Of a DNA stretch of 64,000 bases, positions 28,734 to 38,351 are shown in pieces; the first letter of the stretch is position 1; the number at the start of each line of letters is the position of its first letter. The notes under the pieces were generated by a model. That model searched no databases and had not been told where the DNA came from. It saw only the letters and a list, made by a program, of their open reading frames with translations. Source of the stretch: Jatrophihabitans sp. (GTDB lineage: Bacteria; Actinomycetota; Actinomycetes; Mycobacteriales; Jatrophihabitantaceae); assembly GCA_036399055.1 (NCBI GenBank), contig DASWNX010000030.1, positions 124,001 to 188,000 of the forward strand. Direction: 5' to 3'. Made by a program: the position numbers and the translations under genes.

Positions 28734-29888
28734 CTAATCGAGCCGATGCGCCCCGACCGCCGCCGTCACCGTGAAGCTGACGGGTTCGGGGTAATCGCGC
28801 CCCGCGAACGCGGCCACCACCGCCAGCGAGGCCGCCCGGGCCTGAGCCGGCTCCATCAGCCCGATCACGCAACCGCCGAAGCCGCCGCCGGTCATCCGGG
28901 CGCCGAAGGCGCCGAAGGCCAGCAGCACCTCCACCGCCAGATCCACCTCGGGCACCGTGATCTCGAAGTCGTCGCGCATGCTGGCGTGCGAGGCGGTCAG
29001 CAACGGCCCGATCTGGCGTAGCTGACCGGTGCGCAGCAGGTCGGCGCAGGCCAGCGTCCGGTCGTTCTCGGTGATCACGTGCCGGGCCCGCTTGCGCAGC
29101 GTCTCATCCGACAACCGGTCCATCGCGTCGCTGAGCTCTTCTAAGCTCAGATCCCGCAGGGCGGGCACGCCGAGCAGCCGGGCGGCCTGCGCGCAGGCCT
29201 CGCGGCGCTCGCCGTACGGGCCGTCGGTGAGCTGATGCGGGGCTTTGGTGTCGATCACCAGCAGGGTGAGCCCAGCCGCCTCCAGGTCGAAGGGCACCGG
29301 CTCGACGGCCAGGGTCCGCATGTCGCACAGCAGCACCCGGCCGCGCTCGCCGAAGATCGAGGCGAGTTGGTCCATGCCACCCGTCGGGGCGCCGACGAAG
29401 TCGTTCTCGGCCTGCCTGGCCACCGCCACCAGCTCCGAGGGCTCCAGGCCCAGCCCCAGGTGGTCGTTGAGCGCCCCGGCGACCGAGCACTCCAGCGCCG
29501 CCGAGGAGGACAACCCTGCCCCGGAGGGAACGTCGCCGTCGACCGTGATCGACAACCCCGGCACCTGGTGGCCGCGCTCGCGCAGCGCCCAGGCCACCCC
29601 GGCGGCATAGCCGGCCCACTGGTCCTCTTCGGCCAGCGCGCCCGGCGCCAGCTCGTCCAGGGCGAGCTCCACCGGGGCCTCGCGCTGGACGGAGATGATC
29701 TCCAGCACCGGTTCGGCCAGCGGGGACACCGTGGCGGTGCAGCCCTGCGGAATCGCCATCGGCAGGCAGAAGCCCTCGTTGTAATCGGTGTGCTCGCCGA
29801 TCAGGTTGACCCGGCCGGGCGCGCGCCAGGCGCACTCGACCAGCTCGGCTGTCTGCTCGACAGCAGGGGACTCGGACGTGCTAGACAT
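28734..29888 (-). CDS. galK: Galactokinase
   Basis: A 384-residue GHMP kinase that phosphorylates galactose at C1. Motif 1 is [15 protein letters not shown] near residue 22, the ATP loop is [13 protein letters not shown] near residue 120, the catalytic Asp is in GGMDQ near residue 170, and motif 3 is [12 protein letters not shown] near residue 345. Length is typical. Three start codons lie close together (29897 GTG, 29894 ATG, 29888 ATG). I use 29888 because AGAGG then sits eight bases upstream, while the others are too near it. The start lies inside the end of galE, giving an eight-base overlap and coupled translation. Confidence 0.95.
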   Translation of the reverse strand: MSSTSESPAVEQTAELVECAWRAPGRVNLIGEHTDYNEGFCLPMAIPQGCTATVSPLAEPVLEIISVQREAPVELALDELAPGALAEEDQWAGYAAGVAWALRERGHQVPGLSITVDGDVPSGAGLSSSAALECSVAGALNDHLGLGLEPSELVAVARQAENDFVGAPTGGMDQLASIFGERGRVLLCDMRTLAVEPVPFDLEAAGLTLLVIDTKAPHQLTDGPYGERREACAQAARLLGVPALRDLSLEELSDAMDRLSDETLRKRARHVITENDRTLACADLLRTGQLRQIGPLLTASHASMRDDFEITVPEVDLAVEVLLAFGAFGARMTGGGFGGCVIGLMEPAQARAASLAVVAAFAGRDYPEPVSFTVTAAVGAHRLD

Positions 29889-30909
29889 CGCCATCACCTC
29901 TCGGATCGGTGAGCTCGGGGCGCAGCTGCTGGAAGAAGTCCCAGGCGTCGGAGACCATCTGGTCCAGGTCCCGGGTGGGCCGCCAGCCCAGGACTGCCGC
30001 GGCCTTGTCGTTGGAGGCGATCAGCACCGCAGGGTCGCCGGGGCGGTTGGGCGCGTCCACCGCCGGCGTCGGGCGCCCGGTGATCCGTCGCACCGACTCG
30101 ATCACCTCGCGCACCGAGGAGCCCGAGCCCGAGCCGAGGTTGCAGATCAGATGACTGCCGCCGCCGCCGCCGTCGCCGGCCGGCTCGCGACTGGCGAGCT
30201 CCAGCGCGCGCAGGTGGGCGTCGGCCAGGTCCAGGACGTGGATGTAGTCGCGGACGCAGGAGCCGTCCGCGGTCGGGTAGTGCACCCCGTTGACCAGCAG
30301 CTGCTCCCGCTGGCCGGCCGCGACCTGCAGCGCGATCGGGATCAGGTGGGTCTCGGTGGCATGCCGCTCGCCGAGCGAGCCCTGCGGGGTGATCCTGGCT
30401 CCGGCGACGTTGAAGTAGCGCAGGCTGACCGCGGAGAACCGGTGCGCTCGGGCGTAGCTGGTCAGCAGGTGGTCCACCGCGAGCTTGCTGGCGCCGTAGG
30501 GGTTGGTCGGCCGGGTGGGGGAGGACTCCAGGATCGGCACCGTGTCCGGCTCGCCGTAGGTGGCCGCGGTGGAGGAGAACACGATCCTCCGGACGTCGTG
30601 GCGGCGCATCGACTCCAGCAGCGCGAGGCTGCCGACGGTGTTGTTCTGCCAGTACAGCTGCGGGGCGGTCATCGACTCGGGCACCAGCGACTTGGCCGCG
30701 AAGTGCACCACCGCGTCGAACCGCCCAGCCGCCAGCACCGGGTCGGCTTCGGTGATGCTCGCTTGGACGAAATCGGCCCCGGCCGGGACCGCGTCGGCAT
30801 GGCCGGTGGAGAGGTCGTCCAGCACGGTGACCTGATGGCCGGCCTCGAGCAGCTCGGCGGTGACGACGCTTCCGATGTAGCCGGCACCGCCGGTCACGAG
30901 TACGCGCAT
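29881..30909 (-). CDS. galE: UDP-glucose 4-epimerase
   Basis: A 342-residue short-chain dehydrogenase-type epimerase that interconverts UDP-galactose and UDP-glucose. The NAD-binding loop is TGGAGYIGS at the N-terminus. Catalytic Ser/Thr and Tyr/Lys are in [11 protein letters not shown] and NPYGASKLA (YxxxK) near residue 145. RYFNVAGA and a substrate-binding [13 protein letters not shown] are canonical. A Gly-rich stretch near residue 250 (GDGGGGGSH) is an unusual insertion. The ATG at 30909 gives the family N-terminus [13 protein letters not shown]; no clear ribosome-binding site precedes it. It heads the galE-galK pair; galT is absent. Confidence 0.95.
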   Translation of the reverse strand: MRVLVTGGAGYIGSVVTAELLEAGHQVTVLDDLSTGHADAVPAGADFVQASITEADPVLAAGRFDAVVHFAAKSLVPESMTAPQLYWQNNTVGSLALLESMRRHDVRRIVFSSTAATYGEPDTVPILESSPTRPTNPYGASKLAVDHLLTSYARAHRFSAVSLRYFNVAGARITPQGSLGERHATETHLIPIALQVAAGQREQLLVNGVHYPTADGSCVRDYIHVLDLADAHLRALELASREPAGDGGGGGSHLICNLGSGSGSSVREVIESVRRITGRPTPAVDAPNRPGDPAVLIASNDKAAAVLGWRPTRDLDQMVSDAWDFFQQLRPELTDPRGDGDV

Positions 30910-31050
30910 GGTGGCTGGGCTCTCATGTTCGGTTGTCTGGTCGCCGTTGTCTGGCGCCGTGGCGGTCGACCTTACACTCGCAGAAGTTGCCGGGCGAGAA
31001 GCGCTCGCCCGCGGCGATGCGCAGGTGGAACAAGAGGAGCGGACCACGTC

Positions 31051-32373
31051 ATGAACGGCACCGTGCTCAATGTCTGCATAGTGCTGGCCCTGATCGTGAT
31101 CGAGGCCCTGTTCGTGGCCGCCGAGATTGCGCTGGTGTCGCTGCGCGAGGGCCAGGCCCGCACGATGGCCGAGAGCGGCCGTCGGGGCCAGGCGGTCGCC
31201 AAGCTGCTGGCTGACCCGAACCGGTTCCTGGCCTCCGTCCAGATCGGGGTCACCTCGACCGCGCTGCTGTCCTCGGCCTTCGGCGCGGTGACGCTGTCGG
31301 AGTCGGTCAAGGACAGCCTGACCCGCAACGGCGTCGGCGAGACGCTGGCCGGGTTCGTGGGCATCGTCGGGGTCACCATGATCATCACGTTCGTCACCCT
31401 GGTCATCGGCGAGCTGGCGCCCAAGCGGCTGGCGCTGCAGCGTCCCGAGGGCGCCGCGCTGCTGTTCGGGCCCACCCTGGACCGGATGGCCAGCGTGTTC
31501 CGACCGCTGATCTGGCTGCTGTCCAAGTCCACCGACCTGGTGGTCCGGGTGCTGGGCGGTGACCCGCACGCCAATCGCGAGAGCATCAGCGAGGAGGAGT
31601 TGCGTGGCCTGGTGGCCGCGCACGAGTCGCTGTCCACCGACGAGCGGCGGCTGATCGACGACGTCTTCGCCGCCGGCGAGCGCTCGGTGAGCGAGGTGAT
31701 GATCTCGCGCACCGAGGTGCTCTTCCTGGAGGCCGGCCTGACCGTCAGCCGGGCCGTCAAGCTGGCCGGTGACTCGCCGCACTCGCGCTACCCGGTGATC
31801 GGTGAGAGCAACGACGACGTGCTCGGCTTCGTCCACATCAGGGACCTGATCATGGGGGCCCCGGGCGTGGACCCCTCGACCGACCGGTCGCTGGTGGTCG
31901 GTGACCTGGTCCGCGAGGTCAAGGTGCTGCCCGGCTCCAAGAAGGTGCTGGCCGCGCTGAGCGAGATGCGTCGCGAGGGCCACCACATGGCGATCGTGGT
32001 CGACGAGTACGGCGGCACCGACGGCATCGTCACGCTGGAGGATCTGATCGAGGAGATCATCGGCGACATCCGTGACGAGTACGACTCCGAGGACTCCACA
32101 TCCCGACAGCTGACCGGCGGGGTCGTCGAGGTCGATGGCCGGTGCAACCTCGACGAGTTCGCCGAGTACGCCGGCTTCGAGCTGCCCGAAGGGCCCTACG
32201 AGACGGCCGGCGGATTCCTGATGGCGCGGCTGGGCAAGCTGCCCCAGGTCGGTGACCGGGTCGAGATCCACGAGCACCTGGTCGAGGTGCTCGAGATCGA
32301 GGGCCGGCGCGCGTCGCGGCTGCGGGTCGAGCCGTTGCCCGAGTCCGAAGCGGCCGCGGCGGCGGCCGGCTGA
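31051..32373 (+). CDS. CNNM/HlyC-CorC family transporter-associated protein (hemolysin-like)
   Basis: A 440-residue protein with an N-terminal CNNM (DUF21) membrane domain of three to four hydrophobic segments (residues 1 to about 140), a tandem CBS pair (about 200-335), and a C-terminal CorC/HlyC domain. Diagnostic sequences are [38 protein letters not shown] and [21 protein letters not shown]. Members are linked to magnesium or cobalt homeostasis; the hemolysin name is historical. The ATG at 31051 follows GAGGAG at slightly long spacing. It is divergent from galE, with a TACACT box at 30973 as the likely -10. A single gene unit. Confidence 0.9.
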   Translation: MNGTVLNVCIVLALIVIEALFVAAEIALVSLREGQARTMAESGRRGQAVAKLLADPNRFLASVQIGVTSTALLSSAFGAVTLSESVKDSLTRNGVGETLAGFVGIVGVTMIITFVTLVIGELAPKRLALQRPEGAALLFGPTLDRMASVFRPLIWLLSKSTDLVVRVLGGDPHANRESISEEELRGLVAAHESLSTDERRLIDDVFAAGERSVSEVMISRTEVLFLEAGLTVSRAVKLAGDSPHSRYPVIGESNDDVLGFVHIRDLIMGAPGVDPSTDRSLVVGDLVREVKVLPGSKKVLAALSEMRREGHHMAIVVDEYGGTDGIVTLEDLIEEIIGDIRDEYDSEDSTSRQLTGGVVEVDGRCNLDEFAEYAGFELPEGPYETAGGFLMARLGKLPQVGDRVEIHEHLVEVLEIEGRRASRLRVEPLPESEAAAAAAG

Positions 32374-32513
32374 GCGGCGCGGCGCTGAAATCGGTCACTA
32401 GCATAGAAATTGACAGGTCGTTTTCGCTGGTGAACTGGCCCGACCCGGCCGATGATGAGTACTGGATAGTCTGAAAAAGCAGCTAAGCCAGCGTCCTTGA
32501 TGAGGATTTTTCT

Positions 32514-33905
32514 GTGTCACAACCGCGGTACGCCCCTCGCCGGGCGCGTCTGAAGCTGTCCCTCACCCGAGCCGTCACCAGTGCGGCCGCGCTTGCGGCC
32601 CTGGCCATGGTCTGCGGGCCGACGCTGGACCCCTCCAGGGACAGCGCGGGGGCAGTCGCGATGGCGGCTGTGAGCACACCCGGCCCGGCCGAAGCCATCA
32701 GCGCGCCCGAGCCGGCGGCGCCGGCTCTGTGGAGCGGGCCGCTGCCGATCCGGCCGTCCCGGATCGCCAAAGCCACGCCGGCCGGCGGCGAAGTCAGCCC
32801 GCTGTCGGTCGAGGCGAGCGCGGCCGGCCCGGCCGGAGCGGTCGGGGCACTCGGCATCCCGGTGATGGTGCTGCGGGCCTATCACCTGGCTGCCGACCGG
32901 CTCAAGGTCGAGCAGCCGTCCTGCAAGCTGCCCTGGTGGCTGCTGGCGGGCATCGGGCGCACCGAGTCCGGTCACGCCGAGTCCGGCCGGGTGATCGCCG
33001 ACGGCACCACGCGCGGCCGGATCCTGGGGCCGCGCCTGAACGGCGGGATCGTCGGCGACGCGATCATCACCGACACCGATCACGGCAAGCACGACGGCGA
33101 CACCGTCTATGACCGGGCGGTCGGGCCGATGCAGTTCATCCCCACCACCTGGGCGCGCTGGGGCGCCGACGGCAACGCCGACGCCAAGACAGACCCCAAC
33201 AACATCTTCGACGCGACCCTGGCCGCCGGCCGCTATCTCTGCGCCGACGGCCGCGATCTGGCCACTGCCGCCGGTATGCGGGCCGCGGTGCTGAGCTACA
33301 ACTACTCCGCGCCCTACCTGGCGACCGTGCTGGCCTGGGGCGCGGCCTACCGCGACGGCGTCTCGGCGCTGCCCGACAGCCCGCTGCCGGTGATCAGCGA
33401 CGTCAACCGGGTGCGCCCGCCGCTGTCGAGCCGGCCGCCGAAGCCGGCGGCCAAGCCCAGCAAGCTGCCCAGCGCCGGCCCGACGGCGGCCTCGTCGACT
33501 TCGCGGCCGGCCCCCTCGTCCTCGGCCAGCTCCAGCGCGGCTGAGTCCTCGGCGCCGGTCACCGCCACCCCCACCGCCTCCAGTTGCCCGTCGGCCAGCC
33601 CGTCGCCGAGCGGCTCCTCCAGCAGCGCCACTGAGTCCTCGGCGAGGGCCGCAGCCAGCCCCCAGACGGCTAAGCCTCGGACCGGCACGTCCACGTCCAC
33701 GCCCAGCGCCACGCCCAGTGACGCCGCGCCCAGCGGCTCAGCGACCGGCAGCAGGACGCAGTCCGCCACCGCCCAGGCGGTGGCCTCCGGCTCGACAACG
33801 TCCGGCTCGACAACGTCCGGCTCGACATCGTCCGGCTCGACAACGTCCGGCTCGACATCGTCCGGTCCGACCGCCTCACCGAGCCTCAGCAGCTGCGCGC
33901 CGTGA
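32514..33905 (+). CDS. Lytic transglycosylase with Ser/Thr-rich repeat tail
   Basis: A 463-residue exported murein hydrolase. An N-terminal basic and hydrophobic stretch (about residues 10-35) acts as signal or anchor. Residues 115-285 form an SLT-like domain: the catalytic Glu is in IGRTESGH near residue 150, and AVGPMQFIPTTWARWG and AVLSYNYS follow, as in MltB/YggR-type transglycosylases. From about residue 300 the chain is Pro-, then Ser/Thr-rich, ending in SGSTT repeats and a single Cys three residues from the end (SCAP). The GTG at 32514 has GAGGA eight bases upstream. It cuts glycan strands in the wall; no riboswitch was recognised in the 140-base leader. Confidence 0.85.
   Translation: MSQPRYAPRRARLKLSLTRAVTSAAALAALAMVCGPTLDPSRDSAGAVAMAAVSTPGPAEAISAPEPAAPALWSGPLPIRPSRIAKATPAGGEVSPLSVEASAAGPAGAVGALGIPVMVLRAYHLAADRLKVEQPSCKLPWWLLAGIGRTESGHAESGRVIADGTTRGRILGPRLNGGIVGDAIITDTDHGKHDGDTVYDRAVGPMQFIPTTWARWGADGNADAKTDPNNIFDATLAAGRYLCADGRDLATAAGMRAAVLSYNYSAPYLATVLAWGAAYRDGVSALPDSPLPVISDVNRVRPPLSSRPPKPAAKPSKLPSAGPTAASSTSRPAPSSSASSSAAESSAPVTATPTASSCPSASPSPSGSSSSATESSARAAASPQTAKPRTGTSTSTPSATPSDAAPSGSATGSRTQSATAQAVASGSTTSGSTTSGSTSSGSTTSGSTSSGPTASPSLSSCAP
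33786..33860 (+). repeat. Five tandem 15-bp repeats in the lytic transglycosylase tail
   Basis: Five near-identical units TCCGGCTCGACAACG or -ATCG, encoding SGSTT/SGSTS. The unit is a multiple of three, so copy-number change alters tail length without breaking the frame. Confidence 0.9.
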
Positions 33906-33960
33906 CCGGTCGGCCAGCCGGGTGCTGAGCGTGCCCGCCCGAGTGGAATGATCTGATTTC

Positions 33961-34974
33961 GTGAGCAACCAACCGCGGGTCCTGTCCGGCATCCAGCCGA
34001 CCGGCGAGTCCATGCAGCTGGGCAACTACCTCGGCGCGGTGCAGAACTGGGTTCAGATGCAGGACGGCTTCGACGCCTACTACTGCGTGGTGGACCTGCA
34101 CGCGATCACCCTGGACCCGCCCGAGCCCGCCGCGCTGCGCCAGCGGACCCGGATCGTGGCCGCCCAGCTGCTGGCCGCCGGGCTGGACCCTGATCGATGC
34201 GCGCTGTTCGTCCAGTCCCACGTCCCGGCGCATCCGCAGCTGTCCTGGGTGCTGGAGTGCCTGACCGGCTTCGGCGAGGCCAGCCGGATGACGCAGTTCA
34301 AGGACAAGTCGGCCAAGGCCGGCGCCGACCGGCAGGGAGTCGGGCTGTTCACCTACCCGATCCTGCAGGCCGCCGACATCCTGCTCTACCAGGCCGACCA
34401 GGTGCCGATCGGCGAGGACCAGCGCCAGCACCTGGAGCTCACCCGCAACCTCGCCCAGCGGTTCAACACCCGCTACGGCCAGACCTTCGTGGTGCCCGAG
34501 GCCTTCATCCCGAAGGCGGCGGCCAAGATCCTGGACCTGCAGGACCCGAGCGCGAAGATGTCGAAGTCTCGGCCGGAAGCCGGCACCATCTACCTTTCCG
34601 ACGACACGGCCACGATCACGAAGAAGATCAAGCGCGCCGTGACCGACCTGGACAACGAGATCCGGTACGACCCGGAGGCTAAGCCCGGCGTCTCGAACTT
34701 GCTCGGCATCCTCGGCGCGTTCACCGACCGGACGGCCGAGCAGGTCGCGCTGGAGTTCTCCGGTCAGGGCTACGGCCATCTCAAGACCGCCGTGACCGAG
34801 GCGGTGATCGCTTTCGCCCAGCCGTTCGGTCTCCGGACCAGAGAACTGCTGGGCGACGTGGCCGAATTGGATCGGATTCTGGCCCGAGGCGCGGAGAAGG
34901 CGCAGTCGGTGGCCGGCGCGACTGTGGCCGACGCCTATGCCAAGGTCGGGTTCCTGCCGGCTGTCGTAGGCTGA
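33961..34974 (+). CDS. trpS: Tryptophanyl-tRNA synthetase
   Basis: A 337-residue class I aminoacyl-tRNA synthetase charging tRNA-Trp. [16 protein letters not shown] at the N-terminus carries the HIGH-equivalent. The tryptophan pocket includes [19 protein letters not shown], and the second signature is [11 protein letters not shown] near residue 198. Length and C-terminal helical domain are normal. The start is GTG at 33961, with no strong ribosome-binding site. It is followed after five bases by a 2H phosphoesterase gene and then YihY, an order also seen in Streptomyces. Confidence 0.97.
   Translation: MSNQPRVLSGIQPTGESMQLGNYLGAVQNWVQMQDGFDAYYCVVDLHAITLDPPEPAALRQRTRIVAAQLLAAGLDPDRCALFVQSHVPAHPQLSWVLECLTGFGEASRMTQFKDKSAKAGADRQGVGLFTYPILQAADILLYQADQVPIGEDQRQHLELTRNLAQRFNTRYGQTFVVPEAFIPKAAAKILDLQDPSAKMSKSRPEAGTIYLSDDTATITKKIKRAVTDLDNEIRYDPEAKPGVSNLLGILGAFTDRTAEQVALEFSGQGYGHLKTAVTEAVIAFAQPFGLRTRELLGDVAELDRILARGAEKAQSVAGATVADAYAKVGFLPAVVG
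34967..34972 (+). promoter_or_regulatory. -10 box of a predicted leaderless promoter for the 2H phosphoesterase gene
   Basis: TAGGCT, partly inside the trpS stop region, ends seven bases before the ATG at 34980, and no Shine-Dalgarno precedes that ATG. It may allow expression independent of trpS. Confidence 0.3.
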
Positions 34975-34979
34975 GCCCA

Positions 34980-35504
34980 ATGGGAAACCGAATCAAGGTG
35001 GGCGTCGCGCTGGCGATACCCGAGCCGCACGCCGCCGTGCTGGGCGGCTGGCGCCGCCGCATCGGCGACCCTGAAGCCGACAAGATCCCGCCGCACGTGA
35101 CCCTGCTCCCGCCCACCGAGGTCGAGGCCGACCAGCTCGATCTGGTCGAGAAGCACCTGGCCGAGGCCGCCAACGCGGTGGCGCCGTTCACGATGAGGCT
35201 TTCGGGCACCGGCACGTTCCGGCCGGTGTCCCAGGTGGTGTTCGTCCAGGTCTCTGCCGGCATCGGCCAGTGCGAGCTTCTGGAACGAGCGGTGCGCCGG
35301 GACCCGATCATGCGCGAGGTGGAGTTTCCCTACCACCCGCATGTCACGGTGGGACACGACGTCGCCGATGAGGACCTGGACCAGGCCTACGAGGGTTTGC
35401 GTGACTTCGTCGCCCAGTTCAAGATCGAGGGCTTCACGCTGTACGCCCAGGACTCCGACGGCACCTGGCGCCCGCATCGTGAGTATGTCCTGACAGGCTT
35501 CTGA
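34980..35504 (+). CDS. 2'-5' RNA ligase/2H phosphoesterase family protein
   Basis: A 174-residue protein with the two HxT motifs of the 2H superfamily, PPHVTL near residue 39 and HPHVTV near residue 122, which together form the active site. Such proteins act on 2',5' or cyclic phosphodiester bonds in RNA or nucleotides; the actual reaction in actinobacteria is not settled. No membrane segment. The ATG lies five bases after the trpS stop, without a Shine-Dalgarno. Linkage with trpS suggests an RNA-related role, which is inference. Confidence 0.85.
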   Translation: MGNRIKVGVALAIPEPHAAVLGGWRRRIGDPEADKIPPHVTLLPPTEVEADQLDLVEKHLAEAANAVAPFTMRLSGTGTFRPVSQVVFVQVSAGIGQCELLERAVRRDPIMREVEFPYHPHVTVGHDVADEDLDQAYEGLRDFVAQFKIEGFTLYAQDSDGTWRPHREYVLTGF

Positions 35505-35507
35505 GCC

Positions 35508-36668
35508 GTGCCGCTCAAGGCGGCGTGGGGCCGGCTCCGCTCAGGCGCTGCCATGCGCTGGCAGGCGCTCACACAGGCCAGGCCCGCGGTGGCGCACGTG
35601 GCGCAGGCCTACCAGCACTACAAGGGCCACCGCGGCGACCACCTCGCCGCGGCGATCACCTACTTCAGCTTCCTGGCGCTGTTCCCGCTGGTCCTGCTCG
35701 GGGTGTCGGTCGCCGCGTTCGTGCTGGCCTCCCAGCCGCAGCTGCAGAAAGAGCTGTTCGACCAGATCAGCACGAGCCTGCCGGGCAGTTTCGGCGAGAC
35801 CGTCGGCCAGGTCATCCAGGGCGCCATCGACAAGCGGGCCGGGGTCGGGATCCTGGGCCTGGCCGGCGTGGCGCTGACCGGCCTCGGCTGGATCGACAAC
35901 CTGCGGGGCGCCATCGACACCGTCTGGGGCATCCCGATCCGCAAGCGCTCCTTCCTGGCCAGCAAGGCCGCCGACGCGCTGGTGCTGCTCGGCCTCGGCC
36001 TCGGCGTCGTGATCTCGGTCGGTCTGACCGCCGGCGGCACCGCTGCCAGCGGCCTCGTGCTGCGCGTCCTCGGACTTGACGATGTGACCGGCGCGGGCAC
36101 CGCGAGCTGGCTGCTGGGCATCGTGCTCGGCATCGCCGGGAGCGTGGTGATCTTCGGTTGGCTGATGATCCGGCTGCCCGACATCAAGGTCTCGCGACGG
36201 ACCGCGGTCCGAGCCACCCTGCTTGCCGCGGTGGGCTTCGAGGCGCTGAAACTCCTCGGCACGTTCTACATCGCCCGGATCACCCAGTCACCGGCCGCCG
36301 CTGTGATCGGCCCGGTGGTCGGAGTGCTGGTCTGGATCGACCTGGTGTCGCGCTACCTGCTGTACTGCGTGGCCTGGGCGGCGGTCATCCAGCCCGGTCC
36401 GGCGATCACCGAGCAGTCGCTGACCGCCCCGGTGCAGGGCCCCGGACTGCCCAGCGCGGGCGCCGTCACCCGGCCAGCGTCGGCTGGGGCGGTGCTCCCG
36501 GCTGGGGCGGTGCTCCCGGGCGGGGCGGTGTCACCGGGCGGGGCGGTGTCACCGGGGGCCGTGGCGGCAGGCCTGCTCAGCGCCGGCGCCGCGCTTGGCG
36601 CCGGATCGCTCGCCGCCGTGCAGAGGTGGCGCCACCGAGCCACAGCACGGCGCCGATCAGCGCGCTGA
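35508..36668 (+). CDS. YihY/virulence factor BrkB family membrane protein
   Basis: A 386-residue protein with about six hydrophobic segments. The family signature lies near residue 45: DHLAAAITYFSFLALFPL. WIDNLRGAIDTVWG follows near residue 127. The last 65 residues are not membrane-like and contain four repeats of a hexapeptide AGAVLP/GGAVSP, then a basic end. The name RNase BN was applied to this family in error, so no nuclease function should be inferred. The GTG at 35508 is three bases after the previous stop, indicating coupling. The 3' end overlaps the convergent carboxypeptidase gene by 92 bases. Confidence 0.85.
   Translation: MPLKAAWGRLRSGAAMRWQALTQARPAVAHVAQAYQHYKGHRGDHLAAAITYFSFLALFPLVLLGVSVAAFVLASQPQLQKELFDQISTSLPGSFGETVGQVIQGAIDKRAGVGILGLAGVALTGLGWIDNLRGAIDTVWGIPIRKRSFLASKAADALVLLGLGLGVVISVGLTAGGTAASGLVLRVLGLDDVTGAGTASWLLGIVLGIAGSVVIFGWLMIRLPDIKVSRRTAVRATLLAAVGFEALKLLGTFYIARITQSPAAAVIGPVVGVLVWIDLVSRYLLYCVAWAAVIQPGPAITEQSLTAPVQGPGLPSAGAVTRPASAGAVLPAGAVLPGGAVSPGGAVSPGAVAAGLLSAGAALGAGSLAAVQRWRHRATARRRSAR
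36483..36554 (+). repeat. Four tandem 18-bp repeats in the YihY gene tail
   Basis: Two units GCTGGGGCGGTGCTCCCG followed by two of GGCGGGGCGGTGTCACCG. Each encodes six residues (AGAVLP, GGAVSP). Pairs are identical, which suggests recent duplication. Confidence 0.9.
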
Positions 36669-37839
36669 CGGGCGCCAGCGCGGCGAGTGCCCAGCGCAGG
36701 CCGCCGCGTGGCGCCGCGGGCTCGGCCAGAGCCTGGGAGGTGACCGGGGTCGAGACGGTCGAAGCGGCATCGCGGGCCGGCGGTCCGGCCCGAACCGGTC
36801 CGGCCAGCATGCCCACCGGCTCCACCGTCGACTTCAACGCATAACCCCAGTCCAGCAGCGCCCCGGCCTGGCGGAACTGCTCCACCGGATGCCGCTCGCT
36901 GCGCAGCAGGATCACCCCGAGTCGGCGGCCGTGCCGCTGGGCGGCGGCGAGGTAGGTGTGCCGGGCGGCGTCGGTGTACCCGGTCTTCACGACCAGGGCG
37001 CCGGGCACCGTGCTCAGAAAGTCCTGGGAGTGGTTGTCGAACTGGTAGGGCCCTACCCGGCCGTGCTTGCTGGCTCGCGGCGGAAAGCCGGCGCTGGGCA
37101 GCCGGCTGTAGGCCACCAGCCGAGGCTGGTTGACGAAGGCGCGCAACACCAGCGCCATGTCATAGGCAGAGGTGAGCTGCTGCCAGCCGTCAAGGCCCGA
37201 GGGGGTCTGGACGACGGTGTCGTAGGCGCCCAGCTTGGCCGCGTAGGCGTTCATGCTGGCCACGGTGCGAGCCACCCCGCCATTGGCCTGGGCCAGGGCG
37301 ATGGCGGCGTCGTTGGCCGAGATCAGGAACAGCGCGGAGAACAGCTGGTCGACCGAGTACCTGGCGCCGGCCAGCAGACCGACCGCCGAGCCCTCGGCCA
37401 CAGCGGCTTGCGGTGAGACTGTCACCACCCGCCGGCCCGGCAGGTTCGGGGCGACGCTGAGCGCGGTCAGCACCTTGAGGATGCTGGCCGGCTGGTAACG
37501 CCCGTGCGGGTCGCGGGCGGCCAGCACGGCGCCGGAGTCCAGGTCGGCCAGGATCCAGCCGCGCGCCCGGATGCCTCTGGGCAACGCGGGCGCGCCGGGC
37601 GGCGCCACCAGACCGCGGCTGGTCAGGTGCGGCCCGCCCGGCGCCACGCCGTCGGGCGCCCAGCCGCCGGCCGGCGGGTGCGGGTCCGGAGTGCTCGGGG
37701 AGCTACCGCCCGAGGTGGGCTTGGGCGCCGCCGGTGAGGCGGCCAGGGCGTCGCTGGGGCCGGTCAGCAGCGCCAGCGAGGTGATCACCGCGAGCGCCAG
37801 TCCGGCCGCTCGGCGGCTCGGGACCTGCTGAGCTGGCAC
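36577..37839 (-). CDS. D-alanyl-D-alanine carboxypeptidase (DacA/PBP5-like)
   Basis: A 420-residue S11 family peptidase that trims the terminal D-Ala of peptidoglycan stem peptides. A signal peptide covers about residues 8-33, followed by a Pro/Gly/Ser-rich linker. Penicillin-binding motifs are PASILK (SxxK, catalytic Ser) near residue 120, SAND (SxN) near residue 175 and KTGYT near residue 290. A C-terminal hydrophobic segment (about 382-405) and a very basic tail anchor it, so the domain faces outside. The start is GTG at 37839 with a weak site. It is convergent with yihY and overlaps it by 92 bases; it matches the SCO4847 position beside an SCO4848 homologue. Confidence 0.92.
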   Translation of the reverse strand: MPAQQVPSRRAAGLALAVITSLALLTGPSDALAASPAAPKPTSGGSSPSTPDPHPPAGGWAPDGVAPGGPHLTSRGLVAPPGAPALPRGIRARGWILADLDSGAVLAARDPHGRYQPASILKVLTALSVAPNLPGRRVVTVSPQAAVAEGSAVGLLAGARYSVDQLFSALFLISANDAAIALAQANGGVARTVASMNAYAAKLGAYDTVVQTPSGLDGWQQLTSAYDMALVLRAFVNQPRLVAYSRLPSAGFPPRASKHGRVGPYQFDNHSQDFLSTVPGALVVKTGYTDAARHTYLAAAQRHGRRLGVILLRSERHPVEQFRQAGALLDWGYALKSTVEPVGMLAGPVRAGPPARDAASTVSTPVTSQALAEPAAPRGGLRWALAALAPVSALIGAVLWLGGATSARRRAIRRQARRRR

Positions 37840-37911
37840 CGGCTCAGGCTACCCAGCCCAGGCCCCTACCAGTCAACGACGAGCCGAGCTCAACCCGGCC
37901 AGGGCGGGGAA

Positions 37912-37917
37912 GATAAT
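37912..37917 (+). promoter_or_regulatory. -10 box of a predicted leaderless promoter for the SCO4848-type gene
   Basis: GATAAT, five of six bases identical to TATAAT, ends six bases before the ATG at 37924. No Shine-Dalgarno is present and the -35 is weak. The spacing fits a transcript that begins at the start codon. Confidence 0.5.
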
Positions 37918-37923
37918 GGCGGT

Positions 37924-38196
37924 ATGCGGCTGAGCAGGCGGGTGTCGGGATTGCTGATCGGCTTCGGAGTGTGGTCCTGGATCATCTGGCCCACCTTTCT
38001 GAAGAACGTCTGGCAGGACGAGCGTTCCTGGCAGGACGGTCCCACCGGGTTCTTCCTGGTGCACCTGGCGCTGACCGTGGTGTCGCTGGCGCTGGGCGCG
38101 GCCATCGGGTGGCTGGGAGTCCGCGGCTGGCAGGCGGCTCGCCGACCGGTCACCGAGGCGGCGGGCCGCCCTGACTCCAGCCGAACTTCCCGGTGA
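37924..38196 (+). CDS. SCO4848 family small membrane protein
   Basis: A 90-residue protein with two hydrophobic segments, about residues 7-24 and 44-66, joined by a Trp- and charge-rich loop (FLKNVWQDERSWQDG). Size and sequence match the SCO4848 family, conserved in actinobacteria beside the D-Ala-D-Ala carboxypeptidase gene, here divergently oriented with 84 bases between the starts. No catalytic motif. A role near the cell wall is suggested only by location. Confidence 0.85.
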   Translation: MRLSRRVSGLLIGFGVWSWIIWPTFLKNVWQDERSWQDGPTGFFLVHLALTVVSLALGAAIGWLGVRGWQAARRPVTEAAGRPDSSRTSR

Positions 38197-38310
38197 GCCG
38201 AAACCGTCGCGCCGCGCCGCGGCGAGGCCTGGCCGGCGGCCGGCACTGGTCGGGCGCAGTCATCGAGTAGCCCTATCGCCGAGCCGACCGGCCTGAGAAG
38301 ATTATCCTAG

Positions 38311-38339
38311 TTGCACCATTTGACTCACCGGCTTATCAA
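38311..38339 (+). promoter_or_regulatory. Candidate promoter of the glycerol operon
   Basis: TTGCAC (38311-38316), a 17-base spacer and TATCAA (38334-38339), 26 bases before the glpF ATG. Matches are moderate (3/6 and 4/6). No regulator gene lies beside the operon. Confidence 0.3.
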
Positions 38340-38351
38340 GGCGACTGGGAC

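Noticed and set aside
30910..32277. Extension of the galE frame upstream by several hundred codons
   Set aside because: The extension runs antisense through the CNNM gene; the family N-terminus of GalE begins at 30909.
32374..32513. Possible c-di-AMP (ydaO-type) riboswitch before the lytic transglycosylase gene
   Set aside because: Such switches precede wall hydrolases in actinobacteria, but the conserved core is absent and the leader is short.
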